From: an uncultured Lachnospiraceae bacterium
Lineage (GTDB): Bacteria; Bacillota; Clostridia; Lachnospirales; Lachnospiraceae
Assembly: GCA_910588845.1 (NCBI GenBank)
Contig: CAJURU010000020.1
Location: 1-56,497 of the forward strand
Direction of reading: 5' to 3'
Length of the DNA stretch: 56,497 nt
This document shows positions 42,532-51,207 of the stretch, piece by piece (the first letter of the stretch is position 1; every line of letters begins with the position of its first letter). The position numbers were made by a program, and so were the translations under genes. The notes beneath the pieces were generated by a model. The model saw nothing but the letters and a program-made list of their open reading frames with translations, did not search any database and was not told where the DNA came from.

Positions 42532-43263
42532 GTGCCAGAGGAATATAAAGTTCCCAAATATTATCATGTTAAGCAAGAAATTATTAAGGGGATTGACAAT
42601 AATACATATAAGGAGAATGAAACGATACCAAGTGAAAGAGAGTTAATGGCGTTGTTCGACGTAAGCCGAATTACGATTCGCAAAGCCATTGATGATTTGG
42701 TCAAAGAAGGGTATCTGTATAAGGTTCATGGAAAAGGTACCTATGTAAAGGGGGATGGAGAACAAAATAATTTAGTTTCAATTACAAGCTGCACACAGGA
42801 TATTGAAAAATTGGGTTATACACCAAGAAGAAAAGTGATCAGCAAACAAGTGGTACTGGCAGATGTCAAAAAAAGAAATATTCTCAATTTGAATGAGAAT
42901 GAAGAATTGTTTCAATTAGCAAGAATTTATTATGCTGATGAAGAACCCTTGAACTATACGACAACTTATTTGCCGTATAAATTATTTCCAGATATTGATC
43001 TCTATGATTTTTCACAAGTTTCATTGTATAAAATTCTGGAGGATAAGTATGGTGTGAAAATTACCAAGGCTACCCGCACGATTGAGGCAATCAGCGCTCA
43101 TGATGAGTTGGCAGAATACCTTGACGTAGAGGAGGAAAGGCCGTTATTGCAGTTTTGCTGCACAACATGTGGAATTGTAAATGGAAAGGAAGTGGCAATA
43201 GAATATTTTAAATGCTGTTACAGGACAGACAAGTTTAAGTTTTACATTCATCAGATAAGATAA
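42532..43263 (+). CDS. GntR/HutC-family regulator of the nucleoside operon
   Basis: A 243-residue regulator. The N-terminal winged helix (about 8-75) carries IPSERELMALFDVSRITIRK followed by AIDDLVKEGYLYKVHGKGTY, and a UTRA ligand-binding domain (about 95-240) follows, which defines the HutC subfamily. Start GTG at 42532 behind GGAGGG. It is the first gene of the operon and is preceded by four ACCAGT sites, so it most likely represses itself and everything downstream until a nucleoside or breakdown product binds the UTRA domain. The ligand is unknown. Confidence 0.9.
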   Translation: MPEEYKVPKYYHVKQEIIKGIDNNTYKENETIPSERELMALFDVSRITIRKAIDDLVKEGYLYKVHGKGTYVKGDGEQNNLVSITSCTQDIEKLGYTPRRKVISKQVVLADVKKRNILNLNENEELFQLARIYYADEEPLNYTTTYLPYKLFPDIDLYDFSQVSLYKILEDKYGVKITKATRTIEAISAHDELAEYLDVEEERPLLQFCCTTCGIVNGKEVAIEYFKCCYRTDKFKFYIHQIR

Positions 43264-43292
43264 CAGGCAGACGCGAAAGGAGAAGTTAAACT

Positions 43293-44471
43293 ATGAAAAA
43301 AAGGACAAGCGCAATTGCAATGGCACTTGTTTTATTAAGTGCACTTATTTTTACGGGATGTGGGGAAAAAGCAGGGGGAACTGCAAAGAAGGGTAACGGT
43401 GATCTGAAAGTGGCTGTGGTATGTTCTGGATCGGGGCAGAATGACAATGGATATAATCAGTCAGCCTGCGATGGAATCAAAGAGACGGCAGAAGAAATTG
43501 GCTGTGAATATAAAATTATCGAACCAGTCAATGGCGTACCGGAGGCGTTGGAAACACTGGCGGACGATGGATATAACCTGATCTTCTCGCTGGAATATGA
43601 TTTTGATGCATTGATCAAAGGAGTAGGGGGCTCAGAAGCAATTGCATCACAATATCCAGATACGACGTTCGTAGTGTTCAACGATAATCCAAACAAAGAT
43701 GAGAGCGGGGAACAGATCCACAAGAATGTAATTTCTGTTCTGTTTGATGTACATGAAGCTTCTTATCTTGCTGGATATTTATCGGTTCAGATCAATGAAA
43801 ATATGGATAAGTTATTTGATGGCTCTTATAGGCTGACGCCATTAGATACGGCAAGAGGGATTGGATTTATCGGGGGAACAAATTCAAATGGTATTCTTGT
43901 GTATTCTTATGGATTTATTGAGGGAATTAACCAGGCTGCACAAGAGTATGGGACGAAATATGACTATTACGCAAAATATGACGCAGGATTTACAGATTCT
44001 GCTTTAGGAAGTACAGTGGCGGGGACGTTCTTTGACGAAGGGGCGAATGTGGTGTTTGCAGATGCAGGAGTGGTCGGAGATGGAATTACTGCAAAGGCAA
44101 AAGAGGTTGGCAAAATTGCCATTCAGACGGACGCCAATCTTGATACTCAGCAGCCAGGGCATGTTTTGACCAGTGTTTTAAAGATTACAGGAGTTCCGGT
44201 GAAAGTAATTACAAAATCTTATGCGGATGGAAAGATTGCAGAGATGGAAAGACTGCAGACCTACAATCTTGCATCAGGAGCAACGGGAATTACAGATTTG
44301 GCGGAGATGGGCAAACATGTGAAAGATGCAGCTACGTGGGAAGAGATTAAAGAAAAGGTTCAGAAAATCAGTGATCAGATTGCAGGAGGAGAAATCAAAG
44401 TTACAAACAAACAGTTGAATGAAGAATTTGATCCCGCAAAATGCCCGAATGTAGTAATTAAGACAAACTAG
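43293..44471 (+). CDS. BMP-family nucleoside-binding lipoprotein
   Basis: A 392-residue substrate-binding protein of the BMP/PnrA family, the receptor of nucleoside ABC importers. The lipoprotein signal ends at C23 (LIFTGC). Family segments: QNDNGYNQSACDGIKE, YDFDALIKGVGGSEAIASQY and FADAGVVGDGITAKAKEVGK. PnrA-type proteins bind purine or other nucleosides. It is followed by an intercistronic stem-loop that may raise its expression over the membrane parts. Confidence 0.9.
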   Translation: MKKRTSAIAMALVLLSALIFTGCGEKAGGTAKKGNGDLKVAVVCSGSGQNDNGYNQSACDGIKETAEEIGCEYKIIEPVNGVPEALETLADDGYNLIFSLEYDFDALIKGVGGSEAIASQYPDTTFVVFNDNPNKDESGEQIHKNVISVLFDVHEASYLAGYLSVQINENMDKLFDGSYRLTPLDTARGIGFIGGTNSNGILVYSYGFIEGINQAAQEYGTKYDYYAKYDAGFTDSALGSTVAGTFFDEGANVVFADAGVVGDGITAKAKEVGKIAIQTDANLDTQQPGHVLTSVLKITGVPVKVITKSYADGKIAEMERLQTYNLASGATGITDLAEMGKHVKDAATWEEIKEKVQKISDQIAGGEIKVTNKQLNEEFDPAKCPNVVIKTN

Positions 44472-44481
44472 TGAATTCTGG

Positions 44482-44535
44482 GGGCGCCTCAAGAGAAATT
44501 ATGTGACAAAGCATGAAAAGTACTTTGGGGCGCCC
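44482..44535 (+). other. Intercistronic stem-loop between receptor and ATPase genes
   Basis: GGGCGCCTCAA (44482-44492) pairs with TTGGGGCGCCC (44525-44535), one wobble, with a 32-base loop. No T-run follows, so it is not a standard terminator. It probably stabilises the 3' end of a processed receptor mRNA. Confidence 0.6.
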
Positions 44536-44565
44536 TCAGTCTATACAAAAATAGGAGATTTGCAT

Positions 44566-46089
44566 ATGAGTATTGTGATAGAAACCCAAAATCTGACAAA
44601 AAAGTTCGGTGATTTTATTGCAAATAATAATATCAATATACAGATTGCAAAACAGGAAATTAAATGTATTGTTGGCGAAAATGGGGCTGGAAAATCAACA
44701 TTGATGAATATGCTGTATGGTGTTTTAAAACCCAGCAGCGGAAAAATTTTGGTAAACGGAGAAGAAATTGTGATGAATTCTCCTACAGATGCAATCCGTC
44801 ATGGTATCGGGATGGTACATCAGCATTTTAAACTGGTTCCAAGCCTCAGCGTTTATGAAAATATTTTACTTGGCAGTGAGATTACCAAAAGAGGACTGAT
44901 TGACAGAAGGCAGGAAATAGAAAAAGTAAAACAATTGATTGAGGAATATCATTTTCAGATTGATCCGATGGAAAAGATTCAGAATATTTCGGTAGGGCTT
45001 TGTCAGCAGGTGGAAATTTTGAAAATGTTATATCGAAATGTAGATATTCTGATTTTAGATGAACCGACGGCAGTTCTCACACCGCAGGAAGTAGATCAGC
45101 TCATGGAAAACCTGAAGGCTTTGCGTGACCAGGGAAAAACGATTATTGTGATTACCCATAAGTTAAGGGAAGTGATGTATTTAAGCGACAGCGTGACGGT
45201 AATCAAAAGCGGTCAGGTGATCGGCACTGTGAAGACCAGGGACACAAATGAGACAGAACTTGCACAGATGATGGTGGGAAGAGATGTTGTATTGACAGTT
45301 TGCAATGAGGCGGGACCTGCGCCAAAAGCAGAAGAGGCTTACCGCGTGGAAGGCGTCTGCACAGTAAACGACGCTAATCAGGAAATATTACACAATGTTA
45401 CATTGTCTGTGAGAAAAGGGGAAGTGCTGGGAATTGCGGGCGTAGAAGGCAACGGCCAGAGTGAATTGATCAAAGTACTGACAGGCGTCATGACGGTTAC
45501 AAAGGGAAAAATTACCTTAAATGGGAAAGATGTGACGAACGCCTGGCCTGATAAGTTAAGAAAATTTGGAATCGGAATCATTCCCGAAGACCGCTATGCA
45601 CAGGGGCTTTGCAGGGATATGTCAATTCCGGAAAATTGTATTGCGGGATATTTTGACTCTCATGGCGTTTGTTCCAAAGGCGTGTTAAAAAATAAGAAGA
45701 TGAAGCAGTTGTGCGATGAATTCATAAAAAAATATGATATTCGTGTGTCAGATAAATATGGGCTGATTTCCCAGCTTTCTGGAGGGAATGCACAAAAAGT
45801 AATTATTGCCAGAGAATTTGAAAATAATCCAGATCTGATTATTGCCTGCCAGCCGACCAGAGGCGTTGATATTGGTTCCATAGAATTTATTCACAGGCAG
45901 TTACTGGCATTGCGAAATGCTGGCAAAGCAGTGTTATTGATTTCCAGTGAATTATCGGAAATCATGAGCCTTTCCGACCGCGTGGCGGTCATGTACAAAG
46001 GCGGTATCATTGGCGAGGTGGATCCACAGGTGACAACGTCAGAAGAAATTGGATTATTGATGGCGGGAGCACGGAAAGGAGGAAGTTAG
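44566..46089 (+). CDS. nupO: Nucleoside ABC transporter ATP-binding protein (NupO-like)
   Basis: Double ATPase of 507 residues. Domain 1: Walker A GENGAGKST (37-45), signature ISVGLCQQVEILKML, Walker B ILILDEPTAVLTP. Domain 2: signature LSGGNAQKVIIAREF, but the Walker B region reads LIIACQPTRGVDIG, where the usual aspartate-glutamate is replaced by cysteine-glutamine. This degenerate second site is known in nucleoside transporters of the YufO type and identifies the class. The frame is open from 44503; ATG 44566 with AGGAG upstream is the better start. Confidence 0.92.
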   Translation: MSIVIETQNLTKKFGDFIANNNINIQIAKQEIKCIVGENGAGKSTLMNMLYGVLKPSSGKILVNGEEIVMNSPTDAIRHGIGMVHQHFKLVPSLSVYENILLGSEITKRGLIDRRQEIEKVKQLIEEYHFQIDPMEKIQNISVGLCQQVEILKMLYRNVDILILDEPTAVLTPQEVDQLMENLKALRDQGKTIIVITHKLREVMYLSDSVTVIKSGQVIGTVKTRDTNETELAQMMVGRDVVLTVCNEAGPAPKAEEAYRVEGVCTVNDANQEILHNVTLSVRKGEVLGIAGVEGNGQSELIKVLTGVMTVTKGKITLNGKDVTNAWPDKLRKFGIGIIPEDRYAQGLCRDMSIPENCIAGYFDSHGVCSKGVLKNKKMKQLCDEFIKKYDIRVSDKYGLISQLSGGNAQKVIIAREFENNPDLIIACQPTRGVDIGSIEFIHRQLLALRNAGKAVLLISSELSEIMSLSDRVAVMYKGGIIGEVDPQVTTSEEIGLLMAGARKGGS

Positions 46090-46090
46090 A

Positions 46091-47173
46091 GTGTCAAAAA
46101 GGAAATCAAATTATATAGGACCGAAAATCATCAATACATTACTTCCGATTGGACTGGCATTTTTTATTGGTGGGATCATTATTCTTTGTATCGGAGAAAA
46201 TCCATTGGAAGCCTATCGGATTATGCTTGGAAAATCTCTCTTTACGGTCAAAGGTTTTTTGAATACGCTGCACTATGCATCTCCGTTATTGCTGACGGGG
46301 TTGGCAATTGCCATCACATTTAAAGCGAATATATTTAACATGGGTGTGGAAGGGCAGCTGCTATTGGGAGGTTTTTTTGCTGGGATAACAGGAGCTGCCC
46401 TGAATTTATCCAATTCCGTTGCGGAAAAGCTAATCTGCATGTTGGTAGGTATGGTATGCGGCGTGTTGTTTGCTTTGATACCGGCAATTTTAAGGGCATA
46501 TTTTCATGTAGACGAAATGGTGGTTACATTGATGCTGAACTATGCAATGATTAAAGTATTGGAATATTTGTCTTCCGGGCCGTTCCGTGAAGCTGGTTCT
46601 GGATATGTCTGTACGCCGGTGATTCATGAAAGCGCGATGTTTCAGAGGCTGGGAATTGAGAACTCCCGACTGACAATGTTTTTCTTCCTGGCGTTTGCTG
46701 TCTTGCTTGTCATGACATTTGTCATGACCAAAACAAGATTGGGAATGGAGATTACAGCCATCGGCAAGAATCCAGATTTTGCTGAAGCTACGGGAATGCG
46801 GGTGCGAAGAAAAATTATTGTTTTAATGTGTATCAGCGGCGGTCTGGCCGGACTTGCAGGCGCAGGGCATATGATGAGTGAAAAATTCAAATATACGCTG
46901 GGATTTTCAGGGACAACCGGGCTTGGCTGGGATGGAATGCTGATTGCGCTGCTTGGGCGTCATAATCCGATCGGAATTTTGTTGGCGGCGATTTTCTATA
47001 GTGCGCTGAAAACTGGGGCGGACAACATTAACATGTATACTTCTGTTCCCAAAGAAATTGTGGAAGTGTTACAGGGACTGATTATTTTATTCCTGGCCGT
47101 GCAGTTTTTGGATGAGCATTTTGGATTAAAAGAAAGAATCAGGAAGCTCAGAAACCGAGAGGAGGTAGCATAA
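46091..47173 (+). CDS. nupP: Nucleoside ABC transporter permease (NupP-like)
   Basis: A 360-residue membrane protein of the BPD_transp_2 family with about ten helices. GLAIAITFKANIFNMGVEGQ is the typical motif, and EATGMRVRRKIIVLMCISGG is the ATPase-docking region. Start GTG at 46091 behind AAAGGAGG, one base after the ATPase stop. It overlaps the next permease by one base. Confidence 0.92.
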   Translation: MSKRKSNYIGPKIINTLLPIGLAFFIGGIIILCIGENPLEAYRIMLGKSLFTVKGFLNTLHYASPLLLTGLAIAITFKANIFNMGVEGQLLLGGFFAGITGAALNLSNSVAEKLICMLVGMVCGVLFALIPAILRAYFHVDEMVVTLMLNYAMIKVLEYLSSGPFREAGSGYVCTPVIHESAMFQRLGIENSRLTMFFFLAFAVLLVMTFVMTKTRLGMEITAIGKNPDFAEATGMRVRRKIIVLMCISGGLAGLAGAGHMMSEKFKYTLGFSGTTGLGWDGMLIALLGRHNPIGILLAAIFYSALKTGADNINMYTSVPKEIVEVLQGLIILFLAVQFLDEHFGLKERIRKLRNREEVA

Positions 47174-48069
47174 TGGGTGGAATTTTATACGACTGTTTGT
47201 ATCATGCTGTTCCGATTTTGCTTTGTGTGTTGGGTGGAATTTTTGCTTATAAGGCTAATGTTTTAAATATTGCGCTGGAAGGGATGATGCTTGCGGGAGC
47301 GTTTGTATCTGTATTGGTCAGTTTTCAGACAGGAAGTATTGTACTTGGGTATTTGTCGGCAATTCTGGTTTGTATGGTAATTGGTTTGATTTTTGCGTTT
47401 TTTGGCGTCACTTGTAAGGGAAATGTGATTGTAATCGGCCTGGCGATTAACATGTCGATTACAGCAATCGCGGGTTTTGTACTTCAATTGATGAATTCTG
47501 CAAATATAAAATTGGATTTTGCAAATGCGGCAGATTTCAAGATTGATCTTCCAGTTATAAAAAACATTCCGTTCCTAGGGGAAGTTCTGAGCGGACACAC
47601 AGTGATTACATATATATCTTTTTTGGCAATCATTGTGATCTGGTTTTTGATGTACCGGACAAAATTTGGAGTCTATGTCCGTGTAGTGGGAGAAAATGAA
47701 GATTCGGCCAAAAGTTTAGGACTGAATACGAATAAATACCGTTATCTGGCAATTCTTTTAGGCGCGTTTTTTTGTTCCCTGGCGGGAGTCAATCTGGCTT
47801 TAGAGAGAATGACGATTTTTACCAATAATATGACTGCCGGAAGAGGATTTATTGCCGTTGCAGCAATCTACTGTGGAAGAGGAGACCCATTATCGTGTAG
47901 TATTTATGCCGTTGTCTTTGGTCTGGCGAGAGCGCTGTCCGTAAATCTTAGTTTGTATGCAGGGGCGGCGGCAGCGGTGTTTGATGTGATTCCCTATGTG
48001 GTAATGAGCGTTGTGCTGACCGTAGTTTCTATGGTCAAGTATAGAAACCGTAAAGTCCGCGGAATTTAA
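47173..48069 (+). CDS. nupQ: Nucleoside ABC transporter permease (NupQ-like)
   Basis: Second permease, 298 residues, with the motif GGIFAYKANVLNIALEGMML that pairs with NupP in this importer class. DSAKSLGLNTNKYRYLAILL is the docking region. Coupled to nupP by a one-base overlap. The enzyme genes follow 13 bases later. Confidence 0.92.
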   Translation: MGGILYDCLYHAVPILLCVLGGIFAYKANVLNIALEGMMLAGAFVSVLVSFQTGSIVLGYLSAILVCMVIGLIFAFFGVTCKGNVIVIGLAINMSITAIAGFVLQLMNSANIKLDFANAADFKIDLPVIKNIPFLGEVLSGHTVITYISFLAIIVIWFLMYRTKFGVYVRVVGENEDSAKSLGLNTNKYRYLAILLGAFFCSLAGVNLALERMTIFTNNMTAGRGFIAVAAIYCGRGDPLSCSIYAVVFGLARALSVNLSLYAGAAAAVFDVIPYVVMSVVLTVVSMVKYRNRKVRGI

Positions 48070-48082
48070 AGGAGTGTGAAAT

Positions 48083-48649
48083 ATGAGGAAATCAGCATTG
48101 ATTATCGTGGATATGATCCGTGATTTCACAGACCCTGAGGGTCTGGTTTATTATCCGCAGAACAGGGAAATCTTGCCTTATATCAGAAAAGTACTTGATC
48201 GGTGCAGGGAGAAAGAGGTATTGATTGTATTTTTGCAGCACTGTAACCGAAAAGGAAAAACAGATCGAAAGGCACAGGCAATGCGGCCAAACTGTATCGA
48301 AGGCACATTTGGCGTAGAGATTGATCCGATGCTTTCGGTGGATGAAGAGAAGGATTACGTAATACCCAAAAGGCGGTACAGTGGTTTTTTTGCAACTGAT
48401 TTGGATTTAGTCCTCCGCGAAAATGAAATTGAAAATGTTATTATTGTGGGTACAAAAACAAACTGTTGTATTCGTGCTACGGTGACAGATGCATTTTATT
48501 TGGATTACAATCCATATGTGGTTCGGGAGTGCGTGGCGACAAACTCGGAAGTTGTCAATGAGGTACATTTAACAGATATTGATAAATATTTGGGTGATGT
48601 GATTGATATGGAGACGTTGTTTGCCATGCTGGATGAAGGAAAGTTGTAG
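48083..48649 (+). CDS. Isochorismatase-like cysteine hydrolase
   Basis: A 188-residue enzyme of the isochorismatase/nicotinamidase superfamily. The catalytic triad is visible: D10 (IIVDMIRDF), K96 (IPKRRYSGFF) and C129 (TKTNCCIRATVTDAF). Relatives hydrolyse amides such as nicotinamide, ureidoacrylate or N-carbamoyl compounds, or vinyl ethers. In this operon it may act on the released base or its breakdown product; nicotinamide from nicotinamide riboside is one possibility. Start ATG with GGAG-type ribosome site after nupQ. Confidence 0.87.
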   Translation: MRKSALIIVDMIRDFTDPEGLVYYPQNREILPYIRKVLDRCREKEVLIVFLQHCNRKGKTDRKAQAMRPNCIEGTFGVEIDPMLSVDEEKDYVIPKRRYSGFFATDLDLVLRENEIENVIIVGTKTNCCIRATVTDAFYLDYNPYVVRECVATNSEVVNEVHLTDIDKYLGDVIDMETLFAMLDEGKL

Positions 48650-48659
48650 GAGGAAGGCA

Positions 48660-49598
48660 ATGAAGACAGAGGTATTGACAAGCGGTTATGTGAGCATGGA
48701 TCACATTATTAAAATTGATACTCCGGCAAAAGTTGGGTTTACTTCTATTGTTAAAAACCGGTCAAATGCACAGATTTTTTATGGCGGATGTTCGGTGAAT
48801 ATTGCTTATGCATTATGCAGGTTGGGTGTGTGCGCAAAGCCAGTACTTCGCGTTGGAGGAGATTACGAGAGCAATGGATTTAAAAAATTTCTCCAAGAAG
48901 GCAGCGTGCCTTTGGATGGGATTACGGAATTGCCGGAGGAAGCAACCAGTGTATGTTATCTGATTCAGGATAATAACAATGATCATATTACAATTTTTTA
49001 TCCGGGTGCAATGGACGGAAAATATGCCCGGCCGTTGGCAGATGAACTGTTTGCGGATGTAAAACTTGGCGTGATTACAGTTGCTTCCAGACAGGATAAT
49101 GAGGAATTTTTTGCAAAGTGCCGAAAACACAAAGTGCCGGTTGTATTTGGAATGAAAGATGATTTCAACGCCTTTCCAGAAGCGTTTTTAAAGCAGCTTT
49201 TGCAGGGAAGTAAAATTATTTTTACAAATGAAGTGGAACGCAAGATGATAGAGGACATGTATGGACTGAAAGATATAACTGAAATTTTTGAAATTGGGGA
49301 AGTGGAGATCATCGTAAATACGCTTGGCAGAGAAGGAAGCGTTTGTTATATCAGGGAAGGGAAGAAGGTTCGCAAAGAAAAGATTGGCATCTGTAAAGTG
49401 GAGCGTGTGGTAGATGCGACAGGTTCTGGAGACGCATATATGGCGGGATTTATCTATGGATATCTGCATGGCTGCCAGCCAGAAGAATGCTGTAAGCTTG
49501 GCGGAACACTTTCTTCTTTCATTCTTCAGGCGGAAGGCTGTTGTACCAATGTGCCGACAGAAAGACAGTTATTAGAGAAAGTGAAAGTATTTGAGTAA
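48660..49598 (+). CDS. PfkB-family carbohydrate/nucleoside kinase
   Basis: A 312-residue kinase. The N-terminal substrate side has SGYVSMDHIIKIDTP and YGGCSVNIAYALCRLGV; the C-terminal signature 2 DATGSGDAYMAGFIYGY holds the catalytic aspartate. It differs from the ribokinase of the rbs operon and is nearer to nucleoside or 2-keto-sugar kinases of the family; the acceptor cannot be told. I chose ATG 48660 with AGGAGG just ahead; the open frame upstream overlaps the hydrolase gene. Confidence 0.86.
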   Translation: MKTEVLTSGYVSMDHIIKIDTPAKVGFTSIVKNRSNAQIFYGGCSVNIAYALCRLGVCAKPVLRVGGDYESNGFKKFLQEGSVPLDGITELPEEATSVCYLIQDNNNDHITIFYPGAMDGKYARPLADELFADVKLGVITVASRQDNEEFFAKCRKHKVPVVFGMKDDFNAFPEAFLKQLLQGSKIIFTNEVERKMIEDMYGLKDITEIFEIGEVEIIVNTLGREGSVCYIREGKKVRKEKIGICKVERVVDATGSGDAYMAGFIYGYLHGCQPEECCKLGGTLSSFILQAEGCCTNVPTERQLLEKVKVFE

Positions 49599-49635
49599 TG
49601 TTTCATATCAGGAGATTGGAAGAAAGGAAAAAATT

Positions 49636-50397
49636 ATGAGCACATTATATATGGGCGCGGATAGGGAAACAGTTGCAAAATATGTCCTGTTTTCTGGAGA
49701 TCCGTGGAGAGTGGAAGTTGTAAAACAGTATTTGGATAACCCCCAAAAAGTGGCGTTTATGAGAGAGTTTAACACCTATACGGGGACATATAAGGGAGTT
49801 GATGTGACGGTCACTTCTACTGGAATCGGCGCTCCTTCCGCTGCAATTGCGATGGAAGAAATGTATGATTGCGGCATGGAAGTTGCCGTGAGAATGGGAA
49901 CAGTGATGTCGATGCGGGATGATATGCTGGGACATTTCTTAATTCCGGTGGCAGCCATGAGAAGAGAAGGAACGAGTCAGTCCTATGTCGATTTAAGCTA
50001 TCCGGCAGTGGCGGATATTGAGCTGCTCACCGCGATGAATGAGACTGTTACCCAGATGGGGAAACGATATCTTAACGGTCTTAATTGCACAATGGACGGA
50101 TTTTACAGCCATATGCATGACTCGCGGTTTTCTTTGCAATGGGGGAGAGATATGCCAAAGACATTTGAAGAGGTAAAGAAATTGGGAGTGGCAGGCATTG
50201 ACATGGAATCCTCCTGTATGCTGACGCTTGGAAGGCTGATGGGGGTTAAGACCTGTATTCTTACAATGGTAACAGTGCTGGAAAATTTAAAGGAAAAATT
50301 GACCGGACAAGAGCGGGCTGATGCAGAGGATTTACTTTGCAGAGCAGCGTTGGAAGGGATTTATCATTATCACACAAAAACGGAGGTAGAAAAATGA
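49636..50397 (+). CDS. Uridine-phosphorylase-like nucleoside phosphorylase
   Basis: A 253-residue member of the PNP/UDP family that cleaves the N-glycosidic bond with phosphate to give the free base and (deoxy)ribose 1-phosphate. Phosphate and sugar motifs: SGDPWRVEVVKQYLDN, RMGTVMSMRDDMLGHFLIP, and IDMESSCMLTLGRL, in which the glutamate binds the ribose. It most resembles uridine phosphorylase. ATG 49636 follows AAAGGA; an upstream in-frame ATG at 49591 overlaps the kinase gene. Its stop overlaps the btpA start (ATGA). Confidence 0.9.
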   Translation: MSTLYMGADRETVAKYVLFSGDPWRVEVVKQYLDNPQKVAFMREFNTYTGTYKGVDVTVTSTGIGAPSAAIAMEEMYDCGMEVAVRMGTVMSMRDDMLGHFLIPVAAMRREGTSQSYVDLSYPAVADIELLTAMNETVTQMGKRYLNGLNCTMDGFYSHMHDSRFSLQWGRDMPKTFEEVKKLGVAGIDMESSCMLTLGRLMGVKTCILTMVTVLENLKEKLTGQERADAEDLLCRAALEGIYHYHTKTEVEK

Positions 50398-51185
50398 GCA
50401 GAGAAATATTTTCAATTGGTTCTGAGACGGTAATCGGTATGGTACATTGTCTGCCGCTTCCGACGACGGCGGGATTTGACGGAGATTATCAGAAAATTTT
50501 AGACAGAGCTGTGCAGGATGCTGTAACTTTAGAAAAGGCGGGAGTTGACGCAGTAATTGTGGAAAATATGGGTGATACCCCATTTTCGGCGCTGTTAAAT
50601 AAAGCGCAGATGGCAGCGCTTACAGCAGCAACTATGGCAGTAAAAACAGCAGTACAGATTCCGGTAGGAGTTGACGCGGCATTCAATGATTGTGAGGCCG
50701 ACATTGCAATCGCGGCAATTACAGGAGCGTCCTTTATTCGGGTTCCTGTGTTTGTGGATACTGTGATTTTTACAGACGGAGCGATCTATCCATGTGCAAA
50801 AAAGTGTATGGAATATCGAAAGGCAATGGGCAAAGAGGATATCAAAGTGATTGCCGATGTACAGGTAAAACATGCGCATATGATGCTTTCACACATTACG
50901 GTCGAACAGTCAGCAAAGGAAGCGGTAGATAATGGCGCCGATGGAATTATTGTCACCGGAACACAGATTGGTGAAGAAACGCCGCTGGATCTTATTAAGC
51001 GGGTAAAGAATGTGGTGAATGTACCTGTATTTGCGGGAAGCGGCGTAAAAGCTGAGAACATCAAAGAGCAGATGCAGATTGCGGATGGTGCGATTATCGG
51101 TTCCAGCTTGAAAGAGGGCGGTGTGCTCAGTAACCCAATTTCTTATGATTTAGTGAAAAACGTATTACAACATTTACATATGTAA
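50394..51185 (+). CDS. BtpA/SgcQ family TIM-barrel protein
   Basis: A 263-residue protein with the BtpA family motifs IGMVHCLPLPTTAGFDGD, AGVDAVIVENMGDTPF and GADGIIVTGTQIGEETPLDL. BtpA was named for photosystem I stability in cyanobacteria, but homologues in heterotrophs (SgcQ) lie in sugar and nucleoside operons, with no settled reaction. The glycine-rich C-terminal FAGSGVKAENIKEQM looks like a phosphate-binding site, so a sugar-phosphate substrate is plausible. Its ATG overlaps the phosphorylase stop by four bases, which suggests consecutive steps. Confidence 0.85.
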   Translation: MSREIFSIGSETVIGMVHCLPLPTTAGFDGDYQKILDRAVQDAVTLEKAGVDAVIVENMGDTPFSALLNKAQMAALTAATMAVKTAVQIPVGVDAAFNDCEADIAIAAITGASFIRVPVFVDTVIFTDGAIYPCAKKCMEYRKAMGKEDIKVIADVQVKHAHMMLSHITVEQSAKEAVDNGADGIIVTGTQIGEETPLDLIKRVKNVVNVPVFAGSGVKAENIKEQMQIADGAIIGSSLKEGGVLSNPISYDLVKNVLQHLHM

Positions 51186-51207
51186 CAAGGGAAGGGAGAA
51201 CAGGAAT

